DNA of 39,970 nucleotides from Hyphomicrobiales bacterium (GTDB lineage Bacteria > Pseudomonadota > Alphaproteobacteria > Rhizobiales > Aestuariivirgaceae): contig JABDJG010000473.1 of assembly GCA_013002595.1 (NCBI GenBank), forward strand, positions 1 through 39,970, read 5' to 3'. Position numbers and translations under genes: made by a program. The notes under the pieces are model-generated. The model was given only the letters and a program-made list of their open reading frames with translations. It had not been told where the DNA came from and did no database searches. Positions 23,141-31,831 of the stretch are shown here, in pieces. How positions within the stretch are numbered: position 1 is the stretch's first letter; every line of letters starts with the position of its first letter.

Positions 23141-25231
23141 ATGTCGGATTCGACCATTTCCGCAACAGCACCATCATCAAATCGGGATACGCGTGACGTC
23201 GGCTTTGCGGTTGGTGTCATCATTATCCTCACGGTTCTGTTTTTGCCGATTCCGGCGGTGCTGATCGATATCGGCCTGGCCTTGTCGATTGCTCTATCGG
23301 TGCTGGTGCTGATGGTGGCGTTGTGGATCCAGAAACCGCTCGAATTCTCTGCATTCCCAACGGTACTGTTGATCGCGACGATGCTCCGGCTCTCACTCAA
23401 TGTCGCTTCAACGCGGTTGATCCTGGCCAACGGCGCGGAAGGCTATGGCGCGGCCGGGCGGGTGATTGGCGGGTTCTCCAGTTTTGTCATGAACGGTGAC
23501 TTTGTTATCGGCCTGATTGTCTTTGCCATTTTGATCACGGTGAACTTTCTGGTGATCACAAAAGGTGCCACCCGGATTGCAGAAGTCGGTGCCCGTTTCA
23601 CGCTCGATGCGATTCCGGGCAAGCAAATGGCGATAGATGCGGATCTTTCGGCTGGTCTGATCGATGACAAGGAGGCGCAGCAGCGCCGCCGGGAGTTGGA
23701 AGAGGAAAGTTCATTCTTTGGTTCCATGGACGGTGCGTCGAAGTTTGTCCGCGGCGATGCGATTGCGGGTCTCATCATTACCGCAATCAACATTTTCGGT
23801 GGCATCGTCATCGGCATCACACGGCACGGCATGGAGCTTGGAGAAGCAGCAGACGTTTATACGCAGCTTTCAGTTGGTGACGGGCTTGTGTCTCAGATCC
23901 CGGCGTTGATCGTATCGTTGGCCGCCGGTTTGCTTGTCTCGAAAGGCGGCACGCGAGGCTCGGCGGAAAAGGCGGTGCTCGGGCAATTGGGCAAGTATCC
24001 GCGCGCCTTGATGGTGGCTGCACTCTTAATGTTCATCCTGGCGCTGGTCCCCAAGCTGCCGCTGCTGCCGTTTGCGATGCTTGGCGTCTTGATGTCGGTC
24101 ATGGGACTGACAATTGTCGGCCAGCGCGAGACCGAGCGGCGGACAATTGAACTGCGGTCTGAAGAGGCTGAGCAACAGGCGGCAGATGAAGCACGCAACT
24201 CGGTAAAGGAATCTCTGCAGGCCAGCGAAATCGAGCTGTGCCTGGGCAAGCAACTTTCCACCAAGTTCATGTCCTCGCACAGCGAGCTGGCACACCGGGT
24301 GGCCAAGATGCGCCGCAAGTTCGCCCGGCAATACGGCTTTGTCATTCCCGATATCAAACTCAGTGACGATCTTTCGGTGGAGCCGAAGAACTATGAGATC
24401 AAGATACACGGCACCGCTGTTGCCGTGGAGAATTTGCGCCTAGGCGATGTGATGGTCATTATTGGCGATGGTCCGGGTCCGGACGTGCCCGGCGATGAAA
24501 CCCGCGAGCCGGCATTTGGCATGAAGAGCATGTGGACGTCGGAACACTTTGCCGATGAGATCAAAAAACAAGGCTTCACGACCGTCGATACCATGTCGGT
24601 AATGTTGACGCATCTGAGCGAGGTTGTACGCAACAACCTGTCGCAATTGCTGTCCTACAAGGACATGCGGGCGTTGATTGACCGCCTGGACCCTGAGTAC
24701 CATCGCCTTGTAGAAGAGTTGTGCCCAGCGCATCTGTCCTATTCCGGGCTGCAGGCCGTCTTCAAGTTGTTGCTGGCCGAACGGGTGTCGATCCGCAACA
24801 TGCACCTGATCCTTGAAGCGGTTGCCGAAATTGCGCCACATGTGCGCCGGCCCGAGCAGATTGTCGAGCACGTGCGGATGCGCGTCGGCCAGCAGATCTG
24901 CGGCGATCTCATGAGTGACAACAAACTGACGGTTCTGCGTTTGGGCAATCGCTGGGATCTGGTCTTCCATCAGAGCCTGAAACGCGATGCCAATGGCGAA
25001 GTTGTTGAGTTTGATATCGATCCCAAACTAGTCGAAGAGTTTGCCACCGAGGCTTCTGATGTGATCAAGGAGCACATGAACACAGGACGTAGTTTCGTGC
25101 TGGTAACCGCACCGGATGCCCGGCCTTACGTGCGCCTGGTCGTTGAGCGGATCTTTGCGACTTTGCCGGTTCTGTCACATGTCGAGATTGCGCGCGGTGT
25201 CACGGTTGAATCGCTTGGGACGATTTCGTGA
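23141..25231 (+). CDS. flhA: Flagellar export gate protein FlhA
   Basis: FlhA is the large export-gate protein that docks substrates and uses the proton gradient. The 696-residue product has about eight membrane helices in the N-terminal half (VALWIQKPLEFSAFPTVLLI, TRLILANGAEGYGAAGRVIG) and a conserved cytoplasmic FHIPEP loop (ARFTLDAIPGKQMAIDADLS). The C-terminal half is the cytoplasmic ring domain (YSGLQAVFKLLLAERVSIRN). GGAGGGCGGT precedes ATG 23141; an in-frame GTG at 23123 has no such site. It overlaps fliR by four bases. Confidence 0.96.
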   Translation: MSDSTISATAPSSNRDTRDVGFAVGVIIILTVLFLPIPAVLIDIGLALSIALSVLVLMVALWIQKPLEFSAFPTVLLIATMLRLSLNVASTRLILANGAEGYGAAGRVIGGFSSFVMNGDFVIGLIVFAILITVNFLVITKGATRIAEVGARFTLDAIPGKQMAIDADLSAGLIDDKEAQQRRRELEEESSFFGSMDGASKFVRGDAIAGLIITAINIFGGIVIGITRHGMELGEAADVYTQLSVGDGLVSQIPALIVSLAAGLLVSKGGTRGSAEKAVLGQLGKYPRALMVAALLMFILALVPKLPLLPFAMLGVLMSVMGLTIVGQRETERRTIELRSEEAEQQAADEARNSVKESLQASEIELCLGKQLSTKFMSSHSELAHRVAKMRRKFARQYGFVIPDIKLSDDLSVEPKNYEIKIHGTAVAVENLRLGDVMVIIGDGPGPDVPGDETREPAFGMKSMWTSEHFADEIKKQGFTTVDTMSVMLTHLSEVVRNNLSQLLSYKDMRALIDRLDPEYHRLVEELCPAHLSYSGLQAVFKLLLAERVSIRNMHLILEAVAEIAPHVRRPEQIVEHVRMRVGQQICGDLMSDNKLTVLRLGNRWDLVFHQSLKRDANGEVVEFDIDPKLVEEFATEASDVIKEHMNTGRSFVLVTAPDARPYVRLVVERIFATLPVLSHVEIARGVTVESLGTIS

Positions 25232-25983
25232 CGCCCTATGCGTTTCCGCTGATCTTGTCAGCGTTCCTGGTGTTTTGCCGTGTCGGTGGCTGCTTGATGC
25301 TGATGCCGGGCTTTGCGAGCTCGCGGGTGCCGGTACGGGTACGCTTGCTGATCGTGCTGGCCATTTCGCTGACCATGAGCCCGCTGCTGGTGCCAAAACT
25401 CTACCTGCTGGTCTCGGCCGAAGAACCGGCTAGGCTGGTTCAGCTGGTTTTCTCCGAGACTGCCAAGGGCATGCTGATCGGCCTTGTCGGCCGGCTGTTT
25501 CTGGCGGCGATCGAGCTGGCCGGAAACTCAATGGCAGCCATGGCAGGTTTCAGCGCATTGCCCGGCGTTCCGATCGAAGGCAATGAGCCGATACCGGCGC
25601 TGGCATCCTTGATGGTCGTTTCGGCAACCTTGTTCATTCTGGTGCTTGATCTGCACTGGATGGTGCTGTTCATGATAGCAGACAGCTACAACGCATTGCC
25701 GGTCGGGGACGTTTTCGAGGCCCGCCCGTCGCTTGTCGTTCTGGCCGATAAGCTCTTTGAAACCACGCTTTTGGCCGGCAGGCTGGCAGCACCATTCATT
25801 ATCTATTCAATCCTGATCAACCTGGCGATGGGGCTGACCAACAAGCTGACGCCGCAGATACCTGTGTTCTTTGTGTCATTGCCCTTTATCCTGGCGGGCG
25901 GTCTGTTTTTGTGGTGGTTCACCGTGCATGATGCGTTGCGTACATTCGGTGCGGCCATGGCACGCTGGCTTGGCGGATACTGA
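25228..25983 (+). CDS. fliR: Flagellar export gate protein FliR
   Basis: FliR completes the FliPQR gate. The 251-residue product is very hydrophobic, with about six membrane helices. It shows family blocks FCRVGGCLMLMPGFASSRVP, ELAGNSMAAMAGFSALPGVP and SILINLAMGLTNKLTPQIPV. The GTG start lies in the flhA stop region. The FliJ-like gene begins three bases after its stop. Confidence 0.95.
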   Translation: MTPYAFPLILSAFLVFCRVGGCLMLMPGFASSRVPVRVRLLIVLAISLTMSPLLVPKLYLLVSAEEPARLVQLVFSETAKGMLIGLVGRLFLAAIELAGNSMAAMAGFSALPGVPIEGNEPIPALASLMVVSATLFILVLDLHWMVLFMIADSYNALPVGDVFEARPSLVVLADKLFETTLLAGRLAAPFIIYSILINLAMGLTNKLTPQIPVFFVSLPFILAGGLFLWWFTVHDALRTFGAAMARWLGGY

Positions 25984-25986
25984 GCG

Positions 25987-26400
25987 ATGGCCGGGATCAA
26001 GACCAAGCGCATGGCCAGGGTGCTCAAGGTGTTGCAAAGTCTTCGTCAGCGCGAAGAGGCCAGACTTGGTGCGATGGAACGGCGGTCATACGCACTGAAG
26101 TCTGCCCAGAGCAGTGCAATCGCGACCCTTAATGACCAATACGAACTCGATCGGCCGCAAGCTGCCGGCTTTTCCCGATTGATAGCCGATCAGTTGCGGC
26201 TGTGCGCGGCACAGGAACAGGCCGCTGAACAGCAAGCAGCAAGACAGCGCGACAGGTTGGCGATGCGGCGCGGGCTTGAAAGGGTCACAGAGCAGCTTGT
26301 CAACGATCTCAGCCAGGCCGACCAGCGCAGTGATGAAGCGGCCGGGCTGCAAGACGTGATCGATGTCTATCGCGGCAAGCCTGCGGCAAGCAAACAGTGA
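25987..26400 (+). CDS. Small coiled-coil flagellar protein, FliJ-like
   Basis: The 137-residue product is almost entirely helical and charged, with heptad-like Leu/Ala spacing (MARVLKVLQSLRQREEARLG, RDRLAMRRGLERVTEQLVND). Length, coiled-coil nature and place directly after fliR suit FliJ, the rod that sits in the FliI ATPase ring and moves chaperones to FlhA. FliJ sequences are too variable for a firm call by eye. Confidence 0.55.
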   Translation: MAGIKTKRMARVLKVLQSLRQREEARLGAMERRSYALKSAQSSAIATLNDQYELDRPQAAGFSRLIADQLRLCAAQEQAAEQQAARQRDRLAMRRGLERVTEQLVNDLSQADQRSDEAAGLQDVIDVYRGKPAASKQ

Positions 26401-26445
26401 CATGATTGTTGCTCAGGCCATTGTATGATCAAGGACCCTTAACGC

Positions 26446-27090
26446 ATGTCCATTTCACCACCAGGCGATATCGTTCTCGATGTGCTGCGCGCATCGGATC
26501 CGGTCCGCCAGCAGGCAGCCACACAAAAGCTGAGCCGTATTGCCGAACCGGTCATCAGGCCGACGGCAGCGACACCGGAGCGAGCATCGTTCGAAACCAA
26601 GATATCTGCGATGCAAGGTGGCTATCGGGCAAATCTGGCGGGCGCCGGGCGTCCGGCAGCCAATTCCGTGGTGGGTTCCGCTCATCGGCAGTTCGAAACA
26701 CTGATTTTGAAGGATTTTGTGCAGCGGATGCTGCCGGCCGAGGCCGAAGCAACTTTTGGCGAGGGTACCGCCGGCAGCATCTGGAAATCGTGGATGGCCG
26801 ATGCGGTAGCAACCGAGGTCGCCAAATCCGGCGGGGTCGGAATTTCCAATATGCTGGAGCCAGCGCCAGTTGCACAGCAGGCCAAGTTGACGGCTCCAAC
26901 GAATGTGGCCGAACAGGCCCAGCCCATTTCACAGCCTCAGGTGGTCGTCGGGCCGGTTGAACAGCCTTCCGGTTTGAGTGGCTTTGTTGCCAAACTGCAA
27001 GAGATTTTCCTGGGGATCTTCGGTGACGGCAGGTCTGCCGCGGCAGCTGGCGAGAACCAGCAACGATCGAGGCCCGCATTCGATGTATGA
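26446..27090 (+). CDS. flgJ: Rod-cap protein, FlgJ N-terminal domain only
   Basis: The 214-residue product contains the rod-binding domain of FlgJ at about 78-125 (FETLILKDFVQRMLPAEAEA, IWKSWMADAVATEVAKSGGV), which caps the rod while it grows. Unlike enteric FlgJ it has no muramidase domain; after residue 130 there is only a Pro/Gln/Val-rich tail. The separate transglycosylase at 15938 probably provides the wall-cutting step. Its stop overlaps the next start by a few bases. Confidence 0.8.
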   Translation: MSISPPGDIVLDVLRASDPVRQQAATQKLSRIAEPVIRPTAATPERASFETKISAMQGGYRANLAGAGRPAANSVVGSAHRQFETLILKDFVQRMLPAEAEATFGEGTAGSIWKSWMADAVATEVAKSGGVGISNMLEPAPVAQQAKLTAPTNVAEQAQPISQPQVVVGPVEQPSGLSGFVAKLQEIFLGIFGDGRSAAAAGENQQRSRPAFDV

Positions 27091-27475
27091 GACGGGTCTC
27101 AATTCAGTATCGGGCGCTGGCATGCAAAGCCAGGAGCTGCTGACAATGGTGGAGCGCCTTGAGGAGGTCGTGGATGCAGAAACGGCGGCACTTACCGAGC
27201 ACCGGGTCATGGATCTTGCGGTCTATACGCGCAAGAAGAGCCAGTTGTTGCTTGAGGTCACCAGACTTACGCGGATGATGAAGCTGCCGAGTGCAGATGC
27301 CAAGCTGCACAGTCAGCTGCAGAGTTTGAGATCGAGTCTCGATCTTAATCGCACAACGCTGGATCTGCATTTAAGAGCCGCAAATCAGTTGACCGAAGTC
27401 ATCTCAGACGCCGTCAGGGCAGCAGAATCCGATGGAACCTATTCTGCATCCCAATACGGCGACCGGTTCGTCTGA
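27083..27475 (+). CDS. FlgN-like export chaperone
   Basis: The 130-residue helical protein has the general form of FlgN, the cytoplasmic chaperone for FlgK and FlgL: an N-terminal helix SQELLTMVERLEEVVDAETA followed by ALTEHRVMDLAVYTRKKSQL, and long amphipathic helices to the end. The start ATG 27083 lies inside the last codons of the flgJ-like gene. The frame extends further upstream but only as a shadow of that gene. Family call is moderate. Confidence 0.6.
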   Translation: MYETGLNSVSGAGMQSQELLTMVERLEEVVDAETAALTEHRVMDLAVYTRKKSQLLLEVTRLTRMMKLPSADAKLHSQLQSLRSSLDLNRTTLDLHLRAANQLTEVISDAVRAAESDGTYSASQYGDRFV

Positions 27476-27942
27476 TGGTTCGAATTGTGGTCAGCGCGAT
27501 CTGGATCTGCCTAGTCACCGCCGGGTCGAGCTATGGAGCCTTGACGATGATGGGGGGCAGCGCCGGGCCAGCGACCGAGGTCGACGAGTTTTTTGGCGGG
27601 CTCGATTATGTCAAAACCCCGATCATCAGCGTGCCGATCGTCTCCGGCGGAGAGATCAAAGGCTACCTAATTGCCCAGTTCGTCTTTACAGCGGATGGCA
27701 AACTACTGCGCAAATTGTCGGTGCCACCTGAGATTTTTCTGACCGATGAAGCCTTCCAGGCGATCTTTGCCGGAGAAGCGCCGAACTTCAAGAACCTCAA
27801 AAAATACGATCTCGCGGGCCTCAAGACGAAAATTGCAGAGAACGTCAACAAGCGATTTGCGGCTGATATTGTTCGTGATGTGCTGATTGAGCAGTTCAAT
27901 TTTGTGCCCAAGGACCAGGTCCGCTACGGTCCCAGCCGGTAA
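27475..27942 (+). CDS. FliL-like single-pass membrane protein
   Basis: The 155-residue product has an N-terminal membrane segment or signal (about 3-24) and a compact domain with PIISVPIVSGGEIKGYLIAQ, FVFTADGKLLRKLSVPPEIF and a final helix-strand IVRDVLIEQFNFVPKDQVR. The pattern of a membrane anchor, a strand-rich domain and a C-terminal 'V..VL...F..V' resembles the periplasmic FliL fold. Since a regular FliL exists at 5889, this may be a second stator-associated protein. It overlaps the FlgN-like stop by one base and converges on fliI 14 bases away. Confidence 0.55.
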   Translation: MVRIVVSAIWICLVTAGSSYGALTMMGGSAGPATEVDEFFGGLDYVKTPIISVPIVSGGEIKGYLIAQFVFTADGKLLRKLSVPPEIFLTDEAFQAIFAGEAPNFKNLKKYDLAGLKTKIAENVNKRFAADIVRDVLIEQFNFVPKDQVRYGPSR

Positions 27943-27956
27943 TGTTTCTGTAGATG

Positions 27957-29246
27957 CTACTCGGCCAGGACTTGCGCGAGCTTCTCAAACGGTGCGGTGT
28001 CTGTCAGGTCGTCGATCCCTTGTGAAAGGTGGGCATAGATCTTCGGCGTCAGCTGGACCGCCTTGTCGAGCTCAGGGTCCGCACCTGGTTGATAGCCGCC
28101 GACGAGACGCAGATCGCGGGTGTCCTCATACCGCGAAATCAGGCCGCGCAAGCTCAAGATCAGCGTGGCTTCTTCTGGAGACCAAACCTGGCCGGACAGC
28201 CGGGATACCGAGGCAAGAACGTCGATCGCCGGATAGCGGCCCTGTTCGGCAATCGCTCGTGACAGGACAATGTGACCATCAAGGGTGCCGCGTATACAAT
28301 CGGCAACGGGTTCATTGTGATCATCGCCATCGACCAGTACCGAATATATCCCGGTAATGGTGCCGCTGCCTTCCCTGCCGGTGCCGGCGCGCTCAAGCAG
28401 GATAGGCAGATCGCTGAACACACTGGGGGCATAGCCCCGGGCCACTGGCGGTTCACCGGCCGCGAGCGCGACTTCGCGCGCGGCATGGGCGAACCGCGTA
28501 ATGGAATCGATGATCAGCAATACAGTTTCTCCGCGATCGCGGAAATATTCGGCTACCGATGTGGCCGTCAATGGTGCCAGCTTGCGCATCATCGGGCTTT
28601 CATCGCCGGATGAGACGACGGCCACCGTGCGGGCGCGGGTCTGCGGTGCGGCGTCTTCGAGAAATTCGCGAACCTCGCGGCCGCGCTCGCCAACCATGCC
28701 GATGACGATGGTGTCGAAACCTTGCGCCTCGGCAAGCATGGCAAGCAACGACGATTTGCCGATACCCGAGCCGGCGAATATGCCGATGCGCTGACCGGCG
28801 CACAGCGGCGTGAACAGGTCGATGGCGTTCAGGCCGGTCCGAACCGGCTGTTTGATGCGCTGACGGTGCATTGCTGGCGGCGGCCGGACTTTCTTCGGGT
28901 CGACTTCTATGCCCCGGGTCACCGGGCGAGGATTGTCGATCGGATGCCCGAGCGAGTTCACCACGCGGCCTTTCCAGCTGATATCGGGCGCAACTGTCAG
29001 CCGGCCAAGATGCCAGGCCGGCGTGCCCAGGCCGACTGCAATATCGTTATGGAACGGTTTGACCAGCACGCCACTTGCATCGACATGCACGACCTCGGCG
29101 AGCATTTCTTCACCGTCCGTTTCGGCGCAAACACAGTCGCCAAGTTTTGCGGTCTGCGACAGGCCGGAAATCTTGCACGATGTCGAAGAGACTTCGCATA
29201 CTCTGCCGCCGACCCTGGTGAGGAACGGTTGGCGAGCGGATATCAC
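27957..29246 (-). CDS. fliI: Flagellar export ATPase FliI
   Basis: FliI is the hexameric ATPase of flagellar export. The 429-residue product has an F1-beta-like core with Walker A at residues 158-165 (AGSGIGKS), VIGMVGERGREVREFLED, Walker B TVLLIIDSITRFAHAAREVA, and PPVARGYAPSVFSDLPILLE. The start GTG overlaps the flgF TGA (29243-29245). It is on the opposite strand from its likely partners FliH-like (11423) and FliJ-like (25987). Confidence 0.95.
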   Translation of the reverse strand: MISARQPFLTRVGGRVCEVSSTSCKISGLSQTAKLGDCVCAETDGEEMLAEVVHVDASGVLVKPFHNDIAVGLGTPAWHLGRLTVAPDISWKGRVVNSLGHPIDNPRPVTRGIEVDPKKVRPPPAMHRQRIKQPVRTGLNAIDLFTPLCAGQRIGIFAGSGIGKSSLLAMLAEAQGFDTIVIGMVGERGREVREFLEDAAPQTRARTVAVVSSGDESPMMRKLAPLTATSVAEYFRDRGETVLLIIDSITRFAHAAREVALAAGEPPVARGYAPSVFSDLPILLERAGTGREGSGTITGIYSVLVDGDDHNEPVADCIRGTLDGHIVLSRAIAEQGRYPAIDVLASVSRLSGQVWSPEEATLILSLRGLISRYEDTRDLRLVGGYQPGADPELDKAVQLTPKIYAHLSQGIDDLTDTAPFEKLAQVLAE

Positions 29247-29968
29247 GAAGATTCACCCAGAGTCCGGATGGCATTCTGGAGCGTGGACTCCGTATCACTG
29301 ATGGCGCTGGCGAGGCTCTCGAATGTGCGTGATACGGCAATCAGGTCGGTCATCTGTTTGACCGGATTGACGTTTGATTGCTCAATGAAGCCCTGGGCGA
29401 CGCCGTTTGCGGTGAAGTCCAATATGGGTTCTGCCGGCAGATTGGGGACAACGCCGGAGTTCTCAAAGCGGGAGAGTTGCGCATTCTGCGGCAAACTGAA
29501 CAATCCGATGGCGCCAACTTGCTGATTGTTTTGGGTTATCATGCCGTCGCGGGCGATTTGCGGCGGTCCGGAACCGGGGTTGAGAACCAGGGGTGCGCCG
29601 CCTGCATCAAGGATCGAGTGGCCGTTGACGGTCTGCAATTCTCCGGTTTCCAGCATCTGCATGCGACCATCGCGGGTGTAGGCAACACCGTTTGGACTCT
29701 GAAATGCCAACCATGCATCGCCTTGAACAGCAACATCAAGCGGGTTGTTGGTGCTGATCAGAGCACCTGAGTTGCGTGAGATGTGCGTCCGGCCGGACGT
29801 TGCGAATGCAGTCGGCTGGCTGGTTTGCTGGGAGATCAGGCTCTCAAAGCTGATTTCGTCGGCACGAAAGCCCACGGTGGAGCTGTTGGCGACATTATTG
29901 GCGATGGAGTCCATGCGCTTGATCAGGGCCAGTTGGGCCGACAGCGCGACGTCCAGATTGACGGGCAC
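29243..29968 (-). CDS. flgF: Flagellar proximal rod protein FlgF
   Basis: FlgF is a rod subunit related to FlgG. The 241-residue product starts VNLDVALSAQLALIKRMDSI with rod motif ANNVANSSTVGFRADEISFE, and ends with FIEQSNVNPVKQMTDLIAVS followed by RTFESLASAISDTE. It lies in a minus-strand operon, two bases after the DUF1217 gene and overlapping fliI, away from the other rod genes near 1-3 kb. Confidence 0.94.
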   Translation of the reverse strand: MPVNLDVALSAQLALIKRMDSIANNVANSSTVGFRADEISFESLISQQTSQPTAFATSGRTHISRNSGALISTNNPLDVAVQGDAWLAFQSPNGVAYTRDGRMQMLETGELQTVNGHSILDAGGAPLVLNPGSGPPQIARDGMITQNNQQVGAIGLFSLPQNAQLSRFENSGVVPNLPAEPILDFTANGVAQGFIEQSNVNPVKQMTDLIAVSRTFESLASAISDTESTLQNAIRTLGESS

Positions 29969-29970
29969 GT

Positions 29971-30765
29971 CTAGCGTCCTCCACGGAAGATGTTCTGCAG
30001 GTTGAGCAGCAGATCAGGGCCAATACCGTAAACGGCCGGACGCGAGGCAAGCACGTTCGGCACAGTCGGTGCTTCGCTCGGCCGCTCCAGTTCCCAAAGC
30101 GTGGTGAAGCGGTCAATGAAACGGGCAAGCTTGTCTGGATCCTGGAGGTCTTCGACATCAAGCCGCCTGTCGATCATTTCAATCTGCTTGTCGAGATCGA
30201 GCATCGACATGGTTGCCGGCAAGCCGAGTGCGGTTTGAGCAACCTGCAACATGGCCCGGTCGCCAAGAATATCCAGCGCGCTTTCGACTGAGCCGGCCTT
30301 GCGTTCGAAATAAAGTGCCAGCCGTACGCCCTGATTGTCTTCGCCAGCCGAAACTTCGAGCGTCTGACGAATGTACCGGTCTACGGTGCCCGACTGGGTG
30401 CGATCGAATGCGGTCGTTGTTTCCCCGTAGCGCACGAAATTAAAGGTCTCGGCGAACTCCTTGAAACGCGGGTCGCTCAGCGTGTTGGCAAAGCTGCGCG
30501 GTTCGTCTGTACCCTCGGTCAGCACCTTTCGCATGAAGGCCTTGGCATAGATCATGTCATCGAGGTTGAAGGCACGCATTGCTGTCGCATAAAGACGGTC
30601 ATCGCCCAGAAAATCGTCGATCGATTTCACAGACCGGATGTTCTGCTCATAGTACTCGACCTCTCGGGCAACGAACGGCTCTGCGGCAACCGACTCCAGC
30701 GAACGCTGCAGATTGCGGGTTAAGAACTGATAGCTTGCGGTGGTTGAAAGCACGTTTTGCTCCAT
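29971..30765 (-). CDS. DUF1217 family flagellar-locus protein
   Basis: The 264-residue helical protein shows repeated features typical of DUF1217 (IDDFLGDDRLYATAMRAFNL followed by DDMIYAKAFMRKVLTEGTDE, ARFIDRFTTLWELE). Members are found beside flgF and motA in rhizobial motility loci, and no molecular role is established as far as I know. It has no signal peptide or membrane helix. ATG 30765 is the first gene of the minus-strand operon and is divergent from motA. Confidence 0.85.
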   Translation of the reverse strand: MEQNVLSTTASYQFLTRNLQRSLESVAAEPFVAREVEYYEQNIRSVKSIDDFLGDDRLYATAMRAFNLDDMIYAKAFMRKVLTEGTDEPRSFANTLSDPRFKEFAETFNFVRYGETTTAFDRTQSGTVDRYIRQTLEVSAGEDNQGVRLALYFERKAGSVESALDILGDRAMLQVAQTALGLPATMSMLDLDKQIEMIDRRLDVEDLQDPDKLARFIDRFTTLWELERPSEAPTVPNVLASRPAVYGIGPDLLLNLQNIFRGGR

Positions 30766-30928
30766 CGAGACATGTCACGAGCCTCCAGTATGCACAGGCA
30801 AGCTTTCGTCAGGCTGGTTTAATGACGCGCTGCATAAGTGGCGGCGCTGATCAGGTTCGCGCAAGTCTGGAGGCCTAATTCTGACACCGACAAAAAAACT
30901 TCATCAGCGTTTCGCAAGGGATCGGTTT
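30766..30928. promoter_or_regulatory. Divergent promoter region between the DUF1217-flgF-fliI and motA operons
   Basis: The 163 bases between the two divergent starts must contain promoters for both operons. I see no clear sigma-70, sigma-54 or sigma-28 elements by eye. A GGCAAGCTTTCGTC segment at 30797-30810 loosely resembles the motif before fliF. Confidence 0.4.
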
Positions 30929-31792
30929 GTGAACATTATTCTCGGCCTGATTGTAACTTTTGGCTGTCTGTTTGGCGGCTTCATGGCGATGGGCGGGCAC
31001 CTCGGTGTCATCTGGCAACCATGGGAATTCGTGATTATCGGCGGATCAGCGGTCGGGATCTTTTTGATCGCCAATCCGATGAAGGTGGTGAAGGATGCCG
31101 GCAAGGCGTGTGTGGAGGCCTTCAAGGAATCCGTGCCGAAGCCGCAGGATTATCTTGATGTTCTAGGGGTGCTTTATTCGCTCATGCGGGTCTTGCGCGG
31201 CAAGTCGACGAATGAGGCTGAAGGCCATATTGACGATCCGGAAAATTCCTCGATATTTCAAGCAGCTCCAAAGGTTCTTGCCAACGAAGCGTTAACGAGT
31301 TTCATCTGCGACTACTGCCGCCTGATCATCATGGGCAATGCGCGCCCGCACGAGATCGAGGCGTTGATGGATGAAGAGATCCATACGCTGGCGCACGACA
31401 AATTGAAGGCGCAGGGCGCGATGCAGAACATGGCTGACGGTCTCCCGGCGCTCGGGATTGTCGCCGCGGTGCTTGGCGTGATCAAGGCCATGGGCGCACT
31501 CGATCAGTCGCCAGAAATTCTCGGCAAGCTTATCGGTGCTGCCTTGGTGGGAACATTTGCCGGCATCTTCATGGCCTACGGCATGGTCGGCCCTGTTGCA
31601 TCAAAGATCAAGATCGTGCGCGAAAAACAGATGCGGCCATACATTGTCATCAAACAGACGCTGCTCGCCTTCATGAACGGTGCCATGCCGCAGATTGCAT
31701 TGGAGCATGGCCGAAAAACCATCTCGGCATACGAGCGGCCGTCAATCGATGAAGTTGAAGAAGCAACCGTGACGGCCGGACAGACAGCTTAG
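30929..31792 (+). CDS. motA: Flagellar stator protein MotA
   Basis: MotA forms the proton channel around MotB and pushes on FliG. The 287-residue product has four membrane helices: the first in IILGLIVTFGCLFGGFMAMG, the others near 34-50, 170-190 and 200-222. It keeps the conserved ADGLPALGIVAAVLGVIKAM and GTFAGIFMAYGMVGPVASKI. The start is GTG. It heads the motA-fliM-fliN-fliG-flhB operon, while motB is 19 kb upstream. Confidence 0.95.
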   Translation: MNIILGLIVTFGCLFGGFMAMGGHLGVIWQPWEFVIIGGSAVGIFLIANPMKVVKDAGKACVEAFKESVPKPQDYLDVLGVLYSLMRVLRGKSTNEAEGHIDDPENSSIFQAAPKVLANEALTSFICDYCRLIIMGNARPHEIEALMDEEIHTLAHDKLKAQGAMQNMADGLPALGIVAAVLGVIKAMGALDQSPEILGKLIGAALVGTFAGIFMAYGMVGPVASKIKIVREKQMRPYIVIKQTLLAFMNGAMPQIALEHGRKTISAYERPSIDEVEEATVTAGQTA

Positions 31793-31831
31793 CAAACGAG
31801 TTGAACCGACAACAGCAGGTCTTCACCGACA

